Of a stretch of DNA of 64,000 nucleotides, positions 40,997 through 52,670 are shown one piece after another. Source of the DNA: Trichaptum fuscoviolaceum. Lineage: Eukaryota > Basidiomycota > Agaricomycetes > Hymenochaetales > Trichaptaceae. The translations under genes and the position numbers were made by a program. The stretch is from the NCBI GenBank assembly GCA_910574455.1, contig CAJSYZ010000009.1:3303040-3367039 (forward strand). The letters are read 5' to 3'. The notes beneath the pieces are model-generated. The model worked only from the letters and a program-made list of their open reading frames with translations, ran no database searches and was not told the origin of the DNA. Within the stretch, counting starts at the first letter, position 1, and the number at the start of each line of letters is the position of its first letter.

Positions 40997-41901
40997 TGCG
41001 AATGATGGGAACGATGCTGAACAACCTCCGATGCCCAGAGCGCTCTTATACTTGATAGCAGAGCGAGATCTATCGCGAGAACAAGGACATAGTGCGTCAG
41101 CATACTGTACTAACGGTACCCGCAGCTGTTTCAACCATCATTGATAGTCAAGCACTGTGCTCCAATGGCCAAGTTATTCGCTCCATCCGATTGGAAGTAA
41201 AGCGGACCATCAACCCTTGGGCATAATACCAAGGCCAACGGTCTTTACTGCGGCAATGCATCGCCGAAGTCATGCGTGTCCTCAAAAGCTGGTAAACGGC
41301 AGGTTGCGTTCATCACAATGGTTTGATGGGCGTTGCTTTGAATGAGAGAACGGATGCGATGGCACGTGCCTGTGGCCGATATCGCAAGTGACTGCAGGGC
41401 CATCTGGCAGCTGACTCTTCTCTTCCTATGTGTACGGAGAGCCAAAGCGCATAGTAAAATCCGATCGCAGTGTACAGTCATGGTACAGTACAGGTAGGTG
41501 TCGAGTCGACCACTGGCAACGTTGAGTTCAAGTTGAAGTTGTCAGCAATTACTAATCCTTGAAGCTCAAGAACAGAATAGTCCAAGGTATAGTACTTGCG
41601 TGGCAAGTGGCAACACGACAGCCGATCTATGTACCGTATATCATATTATTACATAGCTAGACCGTACAAGATAGGAACGCAGAGAGCTTGAATGTGAATG
41701 CAGAACGAAAACTCGGGGCTAGTACATAATAGTCCTCAAAATGCCGGATGAAACGAAAAGAATAATTAATGTAATCTTCGCAAAGGTCATGATGATGGAG
41801 GTCATGAAAGGTCGTGCAATAAATCATGAAAGTATGAACGGTGGCGAATGCAAATCGGAAACGTTGCCATTCGACAAAAGCAACTCCAAAGGAGTGTACT
41901 T
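40997..41901. other. Promoter region of FAD oxidase I and 3' flank of the kinase gene
   Basis: 41000-41345 resembles the reverse complement of 58590-58950 upstream of copy J (shared GGTACCGTTAGTACAGTATG-like and CATCAAGCCC/GGGCGTTG pieces), so the duplication includes upstream DNA. GAGTTCAAGTTGAAGTTG lies at 41524-41541. Confidence 0.5.
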
Positions 41902-44040
41902 CTAGAAACGTCTTGGAGAAGCTGCAGGTGAGTTTGCGGCTGACCTGCCTGCAACTTGTTTTGCCTTCGACAACGGCGAACCAGGAGGAAAAGTCTGCGG
42001 AACACGCGGGCGAGCAGGTCGGATACCACAATCCATAGGTGCCACTTCTCCACACTTAATATGCGTTCTAAAAGACATACAGTGAGAAACCACCAGGGGA
42101 AGGGCATGGAACGAAGGCACTTACCTCAGTCCACAATCGTCGCACTCAAGCACAGGCTTGAATCCGAGCCTCTTACCGCACATATCACATTTCGCCGCGA
42201 GAGCACTAGAGAAGAAGAATCCAAAAGGACTCCAAATCTGTCCATCAGATCCCGGACTGCTCGGCTCTCCCCCATTATCCGACGTCGTCGCGCCTTTAAC
42301 CGGACTGCCGGGTGTACGCGCACCACCCGGTGTTTGTCTCCTCGCACCGGGTTTTATCAGAGTGAACCGGTGGATAAATGTCTTCGGCGTGGAGCCGGCT
42401 TTAATCGTAGACGTGCCATCCGTTATTGAGCTCCCTTCTGTAGCCGCGGCAATGGAGATCGTCGATGCTGCGGTGTGAAAGGAGTCGATGGACATTATGG
42501 ACGCAGCTGCTGGCATCCTCATGGTATCTGCATCCGTCGGTTGAGGAGTTCGGATCGTAAGGATGGATGACAGAGACGGTTGTATGGGGGTGGATGCCTG
42601 AGGCGAATGCGATCGAATGACGGTCGTGCTGTATTCACTTTTCGTTGACTCGATTTCTTCATTATCTCCTAGAAGCGCCTGCTGGCTTGTGCCATCCACT
42701 GAATAGACAGTTAGTGTTGGCGATGATAGTATGAATGAGTTAAACTCACAACCGACGTCTAGTTTTTTGATAGCAGCCATAAGCTCTTCGTCAGTATCCC
42801 CTTCGTCACTGCTGGAAGAACCCTCTTTCTTTCCATTCTTCCCGACTTCCTTGGCAACACCCATTCCGAAACTTGGTATACGCGGAGCAGCACCGGGTCG
42901 TTTATTCCCGACCATGAACTTCACACTCCCAACATGAACATCATCCGCCTCCGAAGGCCGGGCGAGAACTTCGAGCTCTATGTCACGAAGGCGCGATAGT
43001 ATGGACATTATGTCTGGGCGGTTCAAAGGGTCCACAAGAAGACAATCGATGGCAAGCTGAGTGAATGCGGTTGGACAGCCATTTTTCTCACTCAGTAGTT
43101 GCCGGACCTCGCCTTCGTCAATACCGAACGTCGGTGCGCTGCGTTTAAAGGTGTAGTCGTCTGCAAGCTTGCGAGCACCAATCTCGCACAGAATGATGCC
43201 CATCGAAAATATGTCAGTTGCAAGCCCAAATTCGTTTCCGAGAAGAATTTCCGGCGACATATATGCGTCCGTTCCGCAGAAGGTGAGTCTCTTACTCTCT
43301 TCAGCATTCCGTGCCGCGATGCGTGCAAAGCCGAAGTCGGTGATTTTGAGCCGTCCGTTGGCTGTCACAAGCAAGTTTTCGCCTTTCAGGTCGCGGTGGA
43401 TGCACTTGCGGGCATGGAGGTAAGCGAGTGCACGAGCGATGTCCGTGGCAAAAGAAATGCGCAACTTCCAGGGGAAAGGCTTGGTTTTGTCGTGAATATA
43501 CAAACGAAGATTCCCTGTTGATTAGAGGTTGATAAGATATTGTCTTTAAGATAAGTTGCAATAATGTGCCACTCGCCACACTCAATAAATTCTGAAATAA
43601 TGAATATACGCCCATCAGGTTCCGGTGCTCGGGATAGACCAAGGTAAAGAACGACGTTCGGGTGTCGACATTCCCTACAAGAAGCAATGAGTATCGCCTC
43701 AGGTACTATATTTCATACTAGCTGACTTCATGAGTCTCCATTCCCTTTCGAAGTATTTCGCAACATCATAGTCGGTGGAGGGGAGCACCTCCTTAATTGC
43801 CACATCGATCCCAAGGTATGTCCCTGCATACACGCTCATCACTTCGTAGATCGTAGAGACTGAATCGTTAAACACACCTTTGTAGACATTCCCAAACGAC
43901 CCTGATCCCAATTTCTTCCAGTTCCCCTTGATGTCCTGCGAACAAGCTCAGGAGGCATGACACGGTGGGTTAATGCGCTTTCCACCAACCTCGAAAGGAA
44001 TTACGTCGAAGGGACGTTCATCGGGAACAGATGCGACCAT
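41902..44040 (-). CDS. TKL-like protein kinase with C-terminal C1-type zinc domain
   Basis: Seven exons: 44040-43990, 43935-43878, 43823-43727, 43674-43580, 43514-42750, 42698-42125 and 42067-41902 (601 aa). After MVASVPDERPFDVIPFE comes the kinase domain: LGSGSFGNVYKG (P-loop), VAIKE (Lys), HRDLKGENLL (catalytic loop), DFGFAR, GTDAYMSPE and DIFSMGIILCE. The sequence is closest in style to TKL kinases of basidiomycetes. A Ser/Thr-rich linker follows, then CDMCGKRLGF, CDDCGLRTHIKC and DCG, a C1-like zinc module. The 51-nt intron 5 is a multiple of three, so it hides as open frame. The gene is divergent from QCR6, with 344 bp between start codons. Confidence 0.88.
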
Positions 44041-44384
44041 CTATTCACTTTATATCGTTACTGTCGTGAAATCGTCGTCGTCGTCGTCAAGAGAGGAGGG
44101 GATGGGGGGATGGGAGGCTTGGTCGATGGGTGGAGGATTAACCAAGAATAACCCTCACGCTTTATTGCTGGTCCAACTACCTCCTAATCTGGAAATAGAG
44201 AGTGACGTAAGAGATACTCATAAGGTCACTTTCGTCACATGTTGCTGCCGGTGTCACGGTCACAGAAAACCCGAGAATTTCCGTTGGATGTAGCCCGCCA
44301 ACCAGCAACGCTCGCACCATCTATCCACGACAATTTGTCGAACTCGACTTCATCCTTGAGCTTCTGAGCGCAGGAGTCGCCGCC
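44041..44384. promoter_or_regulatory. Shared divergent promoter of the kinase and QCR6
   Basis: 344 bp between divergent start codons. It contains a short CGTCGTCGTCGTC microsatellite at about 44073-44087. Confidence 0.5.
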
Positions 44385-45123
44385 ATGTCTCTGTCGACAT
44401 TCTTCTCTAGCTTGCTTCCAAGTGCAAAGTGCGACGCTCCGGAGGAGAAGGAGGAAAAGGTGGAGGAAACCAAGGAGGAGGGCAAGGAAGAGGGCGGCGA
44501 GGAGGCAGCTGAGGAAGAAGAAGAGGAGGAGCCTGAGGACGTGCGTCTTATATTTTTCAATAAGAATAAAAGAAATGATTGGTTCTGACTTCTCTATTTC
44601 TTGATGGGACACATGGTTATCTTTTTGGATGACGTCTGGTTGGATATGCTTCTCGAACTATTGAACCTCTTTCTGCTGGATACAGCTTCATCCAGCTCTC
44701 AGAGAAGAGTGCGCCCAGTCCGGGAAATGTGTGCAGTTCACTAAGCATTTCCAACATTGCCAGGAGAAGGTGGAGGCTGGGGAGGGCTTTAAGGGTGAGG
44801 ATTGTGTGGAAGAAATGTGAGTATCTCCGTTGCTACCCTTGCGTCGAGAACTTTATTTACCATTTTCATTTCTACAGGTGTAAGTGGAATATATTGTCCT
44901 TGGAAATCTGAGAGCTAACGCAAGCCATGTTATACTCTTGACTACTAATTAGTCCAGTACGTTCACATTTCCTATTCCCAGATCACATCTCTGACGTTTT
45001 CCTTGCCAGCATGATGCACTGTGTCGACGTATGTTGAAGCATTTTATTCTCAACTGTCATGGCGTTCTAACCTGGAGTATGCAGAACTGTGTTGCGCCAA
45101 AACTATGGGCGAAGCTCGTTTAA
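44385..45123 (+). CDS. QCR6: Ubiquinol-cytochrome c reductase hinge protein (complex III subunit 6)
   Basis: Exons 44385-44540, 44686-44816, 45010-45028 and 45085-45123 (114 aa as modelled). The start MSLSTFFSSLLPSAKCDA is followed by a very acidic stretch (EEEEEEEPED), then LHPALREECAQSGKC, the twin-cysteine motif FQHCQEKV, GEDCVEE, and MMHCVDNCVAPKLWAKL. This is the QCR6/UQCRH family, which sits on the intermembrane-space side of complex III near cytochrome c1. The paired Cys form two disulphides. Around EE|MMHC the model is two or three residues shorter than other family members, so a micro-exon in 44817-45009 may be missed. Confidence 0.88.
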
Positions 45124-45612
45124 ACCCATTCGAGTTAAACTCGTTCTCCGCAGGTGATGAGAGGTGAGTTCCGTCAACCTGACACCAGTTGTTTAGTGTT
45201 TCAATGACTGTTCTAGAGCTATAGATGACATTCTAGATAGTTATATCAGCCTAATGTCGCCCGCATACGATCGCTTGCAATTCAAAACCATTTACGTCTT
45301 TCAACGATTTCGCCCAGTCGACGTACAAACAACAAGACGTATGAGCTACTACGCGTCAGAACAGATAAAGTGATAAAATCCCACATTAAGACGCCATGGT
45401 GTACTCGGACACGCAAAATCGGTGGGGTTGTCCTCCAACAACCGTCCGATATCAATGCCTCGCGAGATACAATCTTCGGTATTAAGCAGTCAACATACAG
45501 ATAACAGAAACGCAAATGTTACAACAACGTGACAGAAAAGACAACAGTTTAAGCGATAAGACAACAATTGTTACCAGATTTCAACCACATCAAACGAGTC
45601 TGGCACCGCACT
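45124..45612. other. 3' regions of QCR6 and MsrA
   Basis: Two convergent genes end here. No further gene is seen. Confidence 0.5.
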
Positions 45613-46328
45613 TTACCAATGTTCCCTGTGAGTCGGGCATTGGTAACCGTACGGATTCTTAAAAAGATATTCTTGGTGGTAGTCCTCTGCGTCGTACCAC
45701 CGTCCCGCTGGCTCGATAGAGGTGACGATCTTCTGGCCTTTTGGGTCGAAGTACTTCTGCTGAATCTCAGCGGTAACCTGTTCGGCTATACTCTTCTGTT
45801 CTGGAGTGTGGTAGAAAATGGCCGAGCGGTATTCTACGAAAGAAACACGTTTAATTCTCGTTGACCGTGAGCTTATGTGGAATGAAAACGTACGTGTGCC
45901 GGTATCCGGTCCCTGCTTGTTCACGGTCGTAGGATCATGTGTACGGTAGAAGTATTCTGAAGTACGGATTGAGACTCTTTGCATTTCTAGCTTGCAAGAA
46001 ACTAGCTCACCGACAAGGTCTTCATACTTCAGCTTACTCGGGTCATATTCGATCTGCACAGCCTCCGCATGACCAGTATCACCCGAGCATACTTCGCGAT
46101 AGGACGGATCGGTCGCATCGTCGTTTCCACCTGTGTAACCCACGCGGGTACTTAAGACACCTTTACTTTCAGCGGGCGGGAATTTCTTCAGAAAGATGTG
46201 TTCTGTGCCCCAGAAGCAACCTGAGGCAAATGTAGCGAGGTCTTTCGGTGCTGTAGAGCAACAACTCAAATCAATTCCTGTGCTGCCGCCCACAGCAAAC
46301 TTGAAGAGCACATACCAGAAGATGACAT
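45613..46328 (-). CDS. msrA: Peptide methionine sulfoxide reductase A
   Basis: Exons 46328-46316, 46250-46011, 45956-45894 and 45833-45613 (178 aa). Exon 1 is only 13 nt (MSSS plus one base). MsrA reduces methionine-S-sulfoxide in proteins and repairs oxidative damage. The catalytic motif GCFWG is at residues 13-17; VGYTGG, HAEAVQIEYDP, RSAIF, AGRWYDAEDYHQEYL and a C-terminal resolving-Cys region QCPTHREHW follow. The length fits the family. There is no mitochondrial presequence in this model. Upstream, the same frame stays open for about 640 nt (see findings), so a longer N-terminus cannot be fully excluded. Confidence 0.93.
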
Positions 46329-46877
46329 TGGTCGATTTACAGGGGTATAGTTCGCTTGTCGAGTAAGGCCAGGGATTACAGAGAGTATAGAGAGGCGTAG
46401 AGTATTTAGGCGAGAAAGCATGCAGGCTGGCTGGTGGTATGGGACCTGGGTGGATGTCTGTGGGTTTTATACATAGCTGATGCTGAGCTAAGGTCGACGG
46501 ATGGATGTCGCGATCGTTAAAAATAGGCGCCGGCGTCACGAACTCGAAGATCTTCTCCACGTGCCAACTGTGAGATAAGTTGGTCAGCTCTCTGTCGGCT
46601 ATCTTTTCTTCAAAGTTGGCAGTTGCAACTTGCATAGATTCCATCCACTTGCCGATAGAATGCTGTACGATGCAGTGCAGATAGTTATAAATCTCTAATA
46701 GTGTATAGAGAATGTACAGCAAGGTCTTCAAAGGGTATCGTGCAACAAACGCAAAAAGGCCGACAAGGCCGGCGCGAAAGAATAAATCATACATAAATCC
46801 TACACGAACTGGTATAGCCACGAACGGTATCGCTTCATGAGGGGGGAAAGATCGCAAGATACGTTCATGAAGACTAA
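46329..46877 (-). other. Stop-free stretch upstream of MsrA
   Basis: The minus frame in phase with part of the MsrA region is open from 46968 through here. It holds a hydrophobic piece (DLFFRAGLVGLFAFVARY, LKTLLYILYTLLEIY). I see no convincing separate gene. It is probably the MsrA leader and the 3' UTR of the gene at 46878-47260. Confidence 0.3.
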
Positions 46878-47260
46878 TCATGCGAGGGAGCTGAAGCAGC
46901 CGCAGTACTTTGTCCAAAGTCCCTGCCATGACAAAATGATCAGCGCTCCATTTCAATCGGAAACACACGAAAATCAGTATTGTGATGGGAAACTCACCTG
47001 TGCCTGTTGTTCGGCGTTAGCAGCAGCCTGTTGAGGGTCTTGCGCTGCGTCTGTCGCGTAGTGCACAGTCTCTTTTCCAGCCTCCTTCGCAGCGCTGGTT
47101 GCAAATGCTTCGGATTCCTTCCGGACGAAGCTCTCCTTCGGAGGGTGAGATGCATCTGCGTAACCGTACACGTACTGTATTAGCCAACAAGCAACAAGAC
47201 TGGACAACGAATCGCATACATACCCATGTGTGGAGTGGCTGCTGGCTGTTGTCCGGACAT
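46878..47260 (-). CDS. Small conserved-looking hypothetical protein
   Basis: Exons 47260-47224, 47155-46998 and 46922-46878 (79 aa), all with canonical GT..AG introns (68 and 75 nt). It starts MSGQQPAATPHMG. The middle is alanine- and glutamate-rich and helical (ESFVRKESEAFATSAAKEAGKE, AAQDPQQAAANAEQQAQ in pieces), like late-embryogenesis or stress-type helices. The last 15 residues include KYCGC. I do not recognise a named family. The intact splice phases support a real gene. Confidence 0.6.
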
Positions 47261-48234
47261 TTTGGAAAAGAAAAATAGTGGTTGGACTAGGACGAAGCTA
47301 TGCAGCCTTCGGATGGCACGACGTCGAGAGCGAGAGGGCGACTGTGGGCGATTAGGACAAGACAAATTCTACTGGAAGCAATTTTCTGCCATTTATATTC
47401 GCGCCCGATTCTTTCGTATCGCAATTCTACCGTAAAGCTCTTTCCGTTCCCAAGGCACGTTTTTGAGTTTGACAGATGGACTGCAACTGAATTGATCTGC
47501 CAGGACTGTCAAATATGGGCGCTGGAATAGCGCATGTGGGTGGAGAGAGAAAAGCCGCGTTTTATATGAGCTTGTTTTCCAGACAAAATATTGCAGGTAA
47601 ATCTAGAAGATTGTACGTCGATCAACATGTATAAGTTCCGGAGCTCATACAGTGTAGTGCGCAAACTGGCAAGTTGAAGGTAATCTCGCCTTAGAATTCT
47701 GCTGCATTATAACCGTCAAGCAAGGACTTGTGATGATAGAAGACCCTGCTGCTGATGTGTAGTAGATCGCATCCTGAAACTGGAGAGACTTGAAGGTCAT
47801 CTTCCAGCGTTCGAAAGATTAATGCAGTAATGGTGATCTGCATGTCGGTACAAGTACTACTATATAAATCAAAGATCAATTACACGCTTTTCAGAAATGC
47901 CTTGACAACAATGACAGGGCATCAGGATCATCATAGATAGTCACACAGCGATAAATTCTTCTTACTTTGTGATGGATCTCTGCCAGTGGGATTCGGGATG
48001 ATAGGAAGAGAGTATAACATAAACTCAACGAAATATAAGCGCGCAAACTTGGAAAGTTCGCTGTCCTTATTCACGTGGGACGGTTAGGGCCGGTCAAGTA
48101 TTGATCATGGCAGAGACGCGTCGCGCATCAAGTTCACGTTCTTCGGGACAGCCCTCCAATCCTCACACTGCACATTCACTCCTAGCATCTCCATACATTG
48201 TTACATTGAATCAAAAACTTCCAATCATCTGGAA
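47261..48234. other. Divergent promoter region
   Basis: 974 bp between divergent start codons. No gene is seen. GCAAGTTGAAGG is at about 47668. Confidence 0.5.
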
Positions 48235-51200
48235 TGTCGGCTTCGCTCCCAATTTTGCCGCAATCCGACATTGAACAGGCTGCTTTTGTAAGCCGAAGAA
48301 CCGATCGTCTGCGACAAAGGTTCAGCTGCTAACTTCTGTTTATCAAGATCATTCAAAATGCATATATACCTGGGCAAGACATTGAGACATCTAGGCGAGC
48401 GCAGCAAGAGCTCTTTGAGCTGCAGAAGCGTCCGGAGGCGTGGGGTTTGATTGTGCCTTTGCTCGACCACCCAGACCCGAATGTTCAGTTCTTTGGAGCG
48501 CATACAGCACAGGTGAAGATCGCTCGGGACTGGTACGCTGTCCATCTGCACAACTTAGAGACCATGGTTAAGCTTTGTTATAGGGATAGCTTTCCCCAGG
48601 ATCATGTTCTTGACTTGCGCAACGCTCTGCTCGACATTGCCGGACGTTCTGTGGCGGCCGGGAAGAACAAAGTGACCCTTCGCAAGCTCTTCGTCGCAGT
48701 GCGTCCCTTTATCAAACCACTCCCAATGACGATTGCCGACGACGATCCGTGACCGATCGCAACCCCCTCCCTTAATGTCCAATTCAATCTAGATTACATC
48801 GCTGGCGCTTAAACTTGTACCTGGACGTCCGACAAAATGGCCTGACTGGATCTTACACGTAGTAACTTCACTGTCAGGGACTGGGGCGAGAGGAGAGTAC
48901 ATCTTGGAATTTATGGAAATAGCGGCAGAGGAAATCGGGTCATCAGATTTGGTGTCAACTAGCAAGTGCGTGTCAAACCGACTCTCGTCCAGTCCGTTAT
49001 AGAGCAGTCCCATTCCAGAGCTCAAATACTACACTCTTTGCGAGAGGCGACGTCTATTGTAACCCAGGCAATTAGCTCGACTCTCACCAATCCATCAGCA
49101 ACTGAAAACGAAAGACATGCAGCATTCAAATGTCTAGAAGCTTGGATTGGCCAGCTTAACGGAGAGTAAGCAATAGCCATATATTGTTGTGTAAAAATGA
49201 ATGCATATTAATACATCTTTGAAGTGAGCTAACGGCGTTCATTCCCGTGCTGATAGGACTGCTCAACAATGAATCAACGTTCATTGGTGCATCGGATGTA
49301 CTTCAAGAGATTCTCTCTTCTTCCCTCCTATCGGAAGGCGCTGGGACAAAAATCCTCACCGAACCACTGATGGTTTATCTTGAGCAGAATGGAATGCTGA
49401 TAGTGAAGCAAACTGTTGAGAGTAGGTACAAACCGCTTTCTCATCCAATTATGCATTAATGTATTTCGGATAGGCGCTTCCGTCGATGAAATCTCCCATT
49501 CTCTCTGCAAGCTCCTTGTTGCTTTAGGAGAGCACTCGATTGCGTACTTCGCCACCCACCTCACTACACCCCGAGTTCAGAACTTCATATCCTTACTCGC
49601 AACCTACACCGCCCTCCCGGGGTATTATGGCGTTGATGAGGATGAGAGCGAAATGACTCTCAGTTTCTGGTATCTCCTTCAGGAATCTCTATGGAGTGTT
49701 GACTATAGCTCGCAACCAGACCCTGTGGAGGCTGCCCTGGACGATTGGGCAGAGTCATTGGGAGCTAGTGCGCAAACGGCGACCGAAGCGGAAGAGCAGG
49801 AACCCGTGAGTCATGGTGCTGCGGTTCCGATATACCAAGCCCTCGTTCAGGTGTTAAAGAGGAAGGTGACATGGCCTCCCAAATCAATTCTTGTCAGTTG
49901 GACAAAAGGTTGGTGATAAATTTCTTTTGCAGCGCTTATAATTCTTACTGCTGCTTTAGATCAGAAGGAAAAGTTTAATGCGTAAGCCTTATGTTCCACC
50001 TTAGCGACTAAACATGTCATTAACTCTATCATAGTTATCGTAGAGACGTCGGGGATACGTTGATAAACGCGTGTGTTTATTTCTAGTAAATCCCTGCTTT
50101 AGGACTAAAACGTCGCCTCTAGATATTATATCTTGCGCCAGGACTTGCTCAAACCACTAGTCGATGAACTAGTCCAAGAACTTGTCTCCCGTAACCCTCG
50201 GGATGGGTGGGAAGTGAGTATAGTCCATAACTTCATGATTCTTCGTTGAAGGCCTCATTCTTCACATCCACAGAATATTGAGGCTATCTTGCATTGCATC
50301 ATGTCGGTTCAGGAAGCTGTTGAGTTGATGTCGAATCCTCACATGGAGCGGCTTTTTGGTCCCGAAATTCTAGGTCGTCTACCTTCCACTGGTCATGACC
50401 GGGTGCGGCGCACCACGCTGGTATTGATAGGCAAGTCTACTTCATCTAGATATCAGTCTTTTTGCTTATCGAAAAATGAATTGTAGGAACATATGCGACC
50501 TGGTTCACAGTTCCTATCGACGAGCGATTTCTGCTCGGTGCCCTAAATTATGTAGTAGGTGCCCTCGACGAGCCTGCACTTTGTCTTCAGGCCGCCAATG
50601 CGCTTCGAGACCTCTGCGACTCTAACCGACAGAAACTCGCTAAACATATTGCATCGTTCGGACAGTTACATGCGCGTTTACCGGCGATACCAGTTGCGTC
50701 AAACAGTGTTTTCCCGTGTCGCAACCTATATCAATTCGTTAACTTTCTTCTTAGGATTCTGAGAAAACGAAAGTTATACAATCGATCTCCAGTGTTATAC
50801 AAGCCCTTCCTCCGGAGGAAGAGGTTGAACCAGTAGACGTGAGCACGTTCCTTCCCATATCTTAACATACTCATAACGTACCGCCCTTCTTCAGGCAATA
50901 ATTAGTCCAGTCGTAGCTAAATTAGCGGAAGCTCTCACCTCAGTTGGTCAGGTACGCGTGGTCGATGTGGCTATGTTAATCATATCAATTGAACATTTCC
51001 TTTAGCTCCCGGAAGATGCGCGAAACTTGGCTATCTTACAGCTTCAGACCTTGACAGGATGTGCTAAGGGCCTGACCCGTACATCCGACGTCCTTTTCGC
51101 ATTTGATGACAACGCGCAGGACAAGGCTGAATTTGAAAGATTACAGCGCGCAAGAGATGATCCTAGGATGGTACGGCTACGCGAGGCGATTATGGAGGGC

Positions 51201-52386
51201 ATTCGAGGCGTCATGGCTCTATGGTCGGGAGATGCGACAACGGCAGATGTGGGCTTGGTCGCTTTCACTCAGACTGAATCTTATCTGATTACCCTCAATT
51301 CTGATAGACTTTAAGCAACCTCATCGTAGCGATAACGTCATTACCATCGGACATGACCCTCATAAGTCTACCACCTGGACCTTTGCTACATCTTGTGTGC
51401 GCTGCACTGCAGCAAAACCTCAATGCTGTATGGCTGACACAAGCAAAGAAGCTGATCAGTCAACTCGACCCACCGTCATTTACGAGTTTAATCGCCGTTC
51501 CTACGGAGGAGGCAAATGCTACGGTACTGAATGCGCTACCGATCATCCTTGATGTGTCCTTAAGCTTCTTGGGAGAGAACGGGGCAATGGAAAACGTGTG
51601 TCCACTGGATATCGTTTGTGCAATGTGTATCATTTGCTGACAAGGCTCTGTTCAGAATCCGGACATCGTCCAAGATTTCTTCAGCTGCATGGAGATGGTC
51701 AGTAGAATCCAAATGCTCTCTAAATTATATTAACTCACGTGCGTGCACATCCAGGTCGTACAACACTTCGCGCCCCTCCTCTTCCGACTCCCACCAGCAG
51801 CCCTGGACGCCTTGATCCAATGCACCGTCCGCGCACTCACGCTCCAAGAGCGGTATTCCCTCGTAGCCGCCTGCACGTTCATCGTGCGCTTCATTAGCCG
51901 GACGATCCCCGTCGAAGCGCTCTCCGAGCAGGGCAAGGCCGTCATCCGCGCGCACGGCCGGTCCATCCTGCACGCCATCCTCTGCGGCATCGCCGGCGCC
52001 TCCCCGTCCTCCACGTCCCAGAACCTCGTGGACCTGCTCGTGGCGCTCGTCCAGCGGTGCACCGAGGAGTGCCGAGTTTGGGTCCCAGAGGTCCTGTTCG
52101 CCGTACGTTTTCGTTGTTCACGTTCTTCGCCCTAAATCCACTGATGCGCGAAAATTGATACATCTAGGCTGATTTCATTCCGACCAAAGCAAGCAAGGAG
52201 GACAAGGAGAAGTTTGCGAAGGCCATACTTGCGTATGTTTCCGAACTATTTATCGTAGTACCTAACTTATCACCTGGATCTCTACCCAGGTCGCGATCAA
52301 CCAAACGCACTCGCGATGCTGCCTCGCAATTCGCGATAGTTGCGAAGGGCCTTTCTGGCACGAGTTTCGGCTATGCGGGACGTTGA
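48235..52386 (+). CDS. Importin-beta family receptor (importin-13/Kap122-like)
   Basis: A multi-exon gene (at least 15 exons). Exon 1 is 48235-48288 (MSASLPILPQSDIEQAAF), then an intron to a point just before 48350, and further exons to TGA 52384-52386. The N-terminal part, QKRPEAWGLIVPLLDHPDP, VQFFGAHTAQVKIARDW, is the importin-beta N-terminal HEAT region, most like importin-13/Kap122 (Pdr6). HEAT-like helices continue (LLVALGEHSIAYFATHL, LNYVVGALDEPALCLQAANAL, LAILQLQTLTGCAKGL, VPEVLF). The C-terminus ends ASQFAIVAKGLSGTSFGYAGR. Kap122-type receptors carry cargo between nucleus and cytoplasm under Ran control. Family assignment is good; the exact subfamily is less certain, and I did not fix every splice site. 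Confidence 0.8.
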
Positions 52387-52670
52387 GGCTTGACCACTTA
52401 CATCATGGGCACCCAATGCACATGTATCACGACACTCAGAAACAATAATCCAACATTGTCAAGTGATTTTTAGTCTATGTGAAAGAGTCTTGTATTCCTT
52501 TTGGCTATGTATTACAGTGAGGCACACATAATGGGTAGCGATAGGAATATGCACATGGAAATTAAGAGGTAAGAAAAGGGGGAAAAAAGAAAGGAGTCAG
52601 AGCAAGAAAAGCTGTATGAGAATGATATAAGAGTGCGCGTTTGAGTTCGGACTTCTTTCATGACTTTTAT
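52387..52670. other. Short 3' region between importin and aconitase genes
   Basis: The genes converge here; nothing else is seen. Confidence 0.5.

Noticed and set aside
42158..42478. Plus-strand frames opposite the kinase gene (also 42731-42937 and 43099-43521)
   Set aside because: Antisense shadows of the well-supported kinase coding exons.
45568..45864. Plus-strand frame opposite MsrA
   Set aside because: Antisense shadow of MsrA exons 3-4.
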